A stretch of DNA of 17,552 nt. It comes from Clostridia bacterium. GTDB lineage: Bacteria; Bacillota_A; Clostridia; Oscillospirales; CAG-272. Every line of letters starts with the position of its first letter. Positions within the stretch are counted from its first letter, which is position 1. The position numbers and the translations under genes are program-made. Shown here piece by piece: positions 17,160-17,552 of the stretch. Below the pieces are notes generated by a model that was not told the DNA's origin, made no database searches, and saw nothing but the letters and a program-made list of their open reading frames with translations. The stretch covers positions 1 through 17,552 of the forward strand of contig JAFTKI010000073.1 of NCBI GenBank assembly GCA_017453335.1, read 5' to 3'.

Positions 17160-17552
17160 ATGTCCAATTCCGTTAGCTCCCCTATGGAGTTCAAGAATTA
17201 CAAGGTGTTCAAGTACACCTACGCAGGCCGTCCTCTGGTAATCGAAACCGGTAAGATGGCAGGCCTTGCAAACGGCTCTGTTCTCTGTCGCTACGGTGAC
17301 ACCGTTGTGCTTTGTTGCGCAACCGCATCCGAAAAGCCCCGTGACGGCATCGACTTCCTGCCCCTGTCGGTAGACTTCGATGAGCGTATGTACGCCGCAG
17401 GTAAGATCCCCGGCGGTTACCTCAAGCGCGAGGGTAAGCCCTCCGAGAAGGCTGTCCTGACCTCCCGTGTCATCGACCGCCCCATCCGCCCCCTGTTCCC
17501 CAAGGATCTGCGCAACGACGTTGCTCTGACTCTGACCGTTATGTCGGTTGAC
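17160..17552 (+). CDS. pnp: Polyribonucleotide nucleotidyltransferase (PNPase), 5' part
   Basis: The first 131 codons of PNPase, cut by the window edge. PNPase is a phosphorolytic 3'-5' exoribonuclease, and this covers part of its first RNase PH domain. Recognisable segments are [32 protein letters not shown], and the conserved [19 protein letters not shown] with [13 protein letters not shown]. The start is ATG at 17160, preceded by TGGAGGAAAAAATC. Met-9 (MEFKNYKVF) is an alternative, but the ribosome binding site favours the first. It follows rpsO by 188 bases, which hold a terminator and a leader hairpin. Confidence 0.96.
   Translation, partial: MSNSVSSPMEFKNYKVFKYTYAGRPLVIETGKMAGLANGSVLCRYGDTVVLCCATASEKPRDGIDFLPLSVDFDERMYAAGKIPGGYLKREGKPSEKAVLTSRVIDRPIRPLFPKDLRNDVALTLTVMSVD

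Overview
The window looks like chromosomal DNA of an anaerobic Firmicute, most likely a Clostridia member from a gut-type habitat. The signs are AGGAGG ribosome binding sites, near-consensus TTGACA/TATAAT promoters, a SpoIIIE/FtsK-type translocase beside rpsO-pnp, and a soluble Fe-S/flavin electron-bifurcation cluster of a kind confined to strict anaerobes. Assignment to a genus is not possible from the sequence alone. No mobile element, prophage gene, CRISPR array or rRNA is visible.

Layout. (1) Positions 1-302 hold a tRNA-Pro(CGG) on the minus strand with its own consensus promoter and two hairpin terminators. (2) Positions 311-12930 hold one long minus-strand operon of twelve genes with gaps of at most 32 bases and many overlaps. 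In transcription order these are: LDH-like malate dehydrogenase (mdh), class II fumarase (fumC), hdrB, hdrC, hdrA, an MvhD/FlxD protein, two paralogous 4Fe-4S proteins (flxC- and flxB-like), an FAD/NAD(P)-binding [2Fe-2S] reductase (flxA-like), a fumarate reductase Fe-S subunit (frdB), a fumarate reductase flavoprotein (frdA), and an AspT/YidE-type membrane exchanger. A consensus promoter at 12902-12930 carries an overlapping Rex-like palindrome at 12894-12911. (3) From 13129 to the end, plus-strand housekeeping genes follow: ftsK, rpsO (S15) and the 5' part of pnp (PNPase), with a structured leader between rpsO and pnp.

How the genes work together. The operon encodes the reductive arm of the TCA cycle in pathway order: oxaloacetate to malate (mdh), malate to fumarate (fumC), fumarate to succinate (frdAB), and probably dicarboxylate/succinate exchange at the membrane (the last gene). 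No membrane anchor subunit (FrdC/D) is present. Instead a complete HdrABC-FlxABCD module lies between fumarase and fumarate reductase. HdrABC-FlxABCD is an established NADH-oxidising, flavin-based electron-bifurcation system family. My main inference is that this locus encodes a soluble, cytoplasmic NADH-dependent fumarate reductase. HdrA would split NADH electrons, one pair going to ferredoxin and the other through HdrB/HdrC and FrdB to FrdA and fumarate. This resembles the methanogen thiol:fumarate reductase, whose TfrB subunit fuses an FrdB-like half to an HdrB-like half; here the two halves are separate proteins. A Rex-like operator would make the system respond to the NADH/NAD+ ratio. The coupling is not demonstrated by sequence and needs biochemistry.
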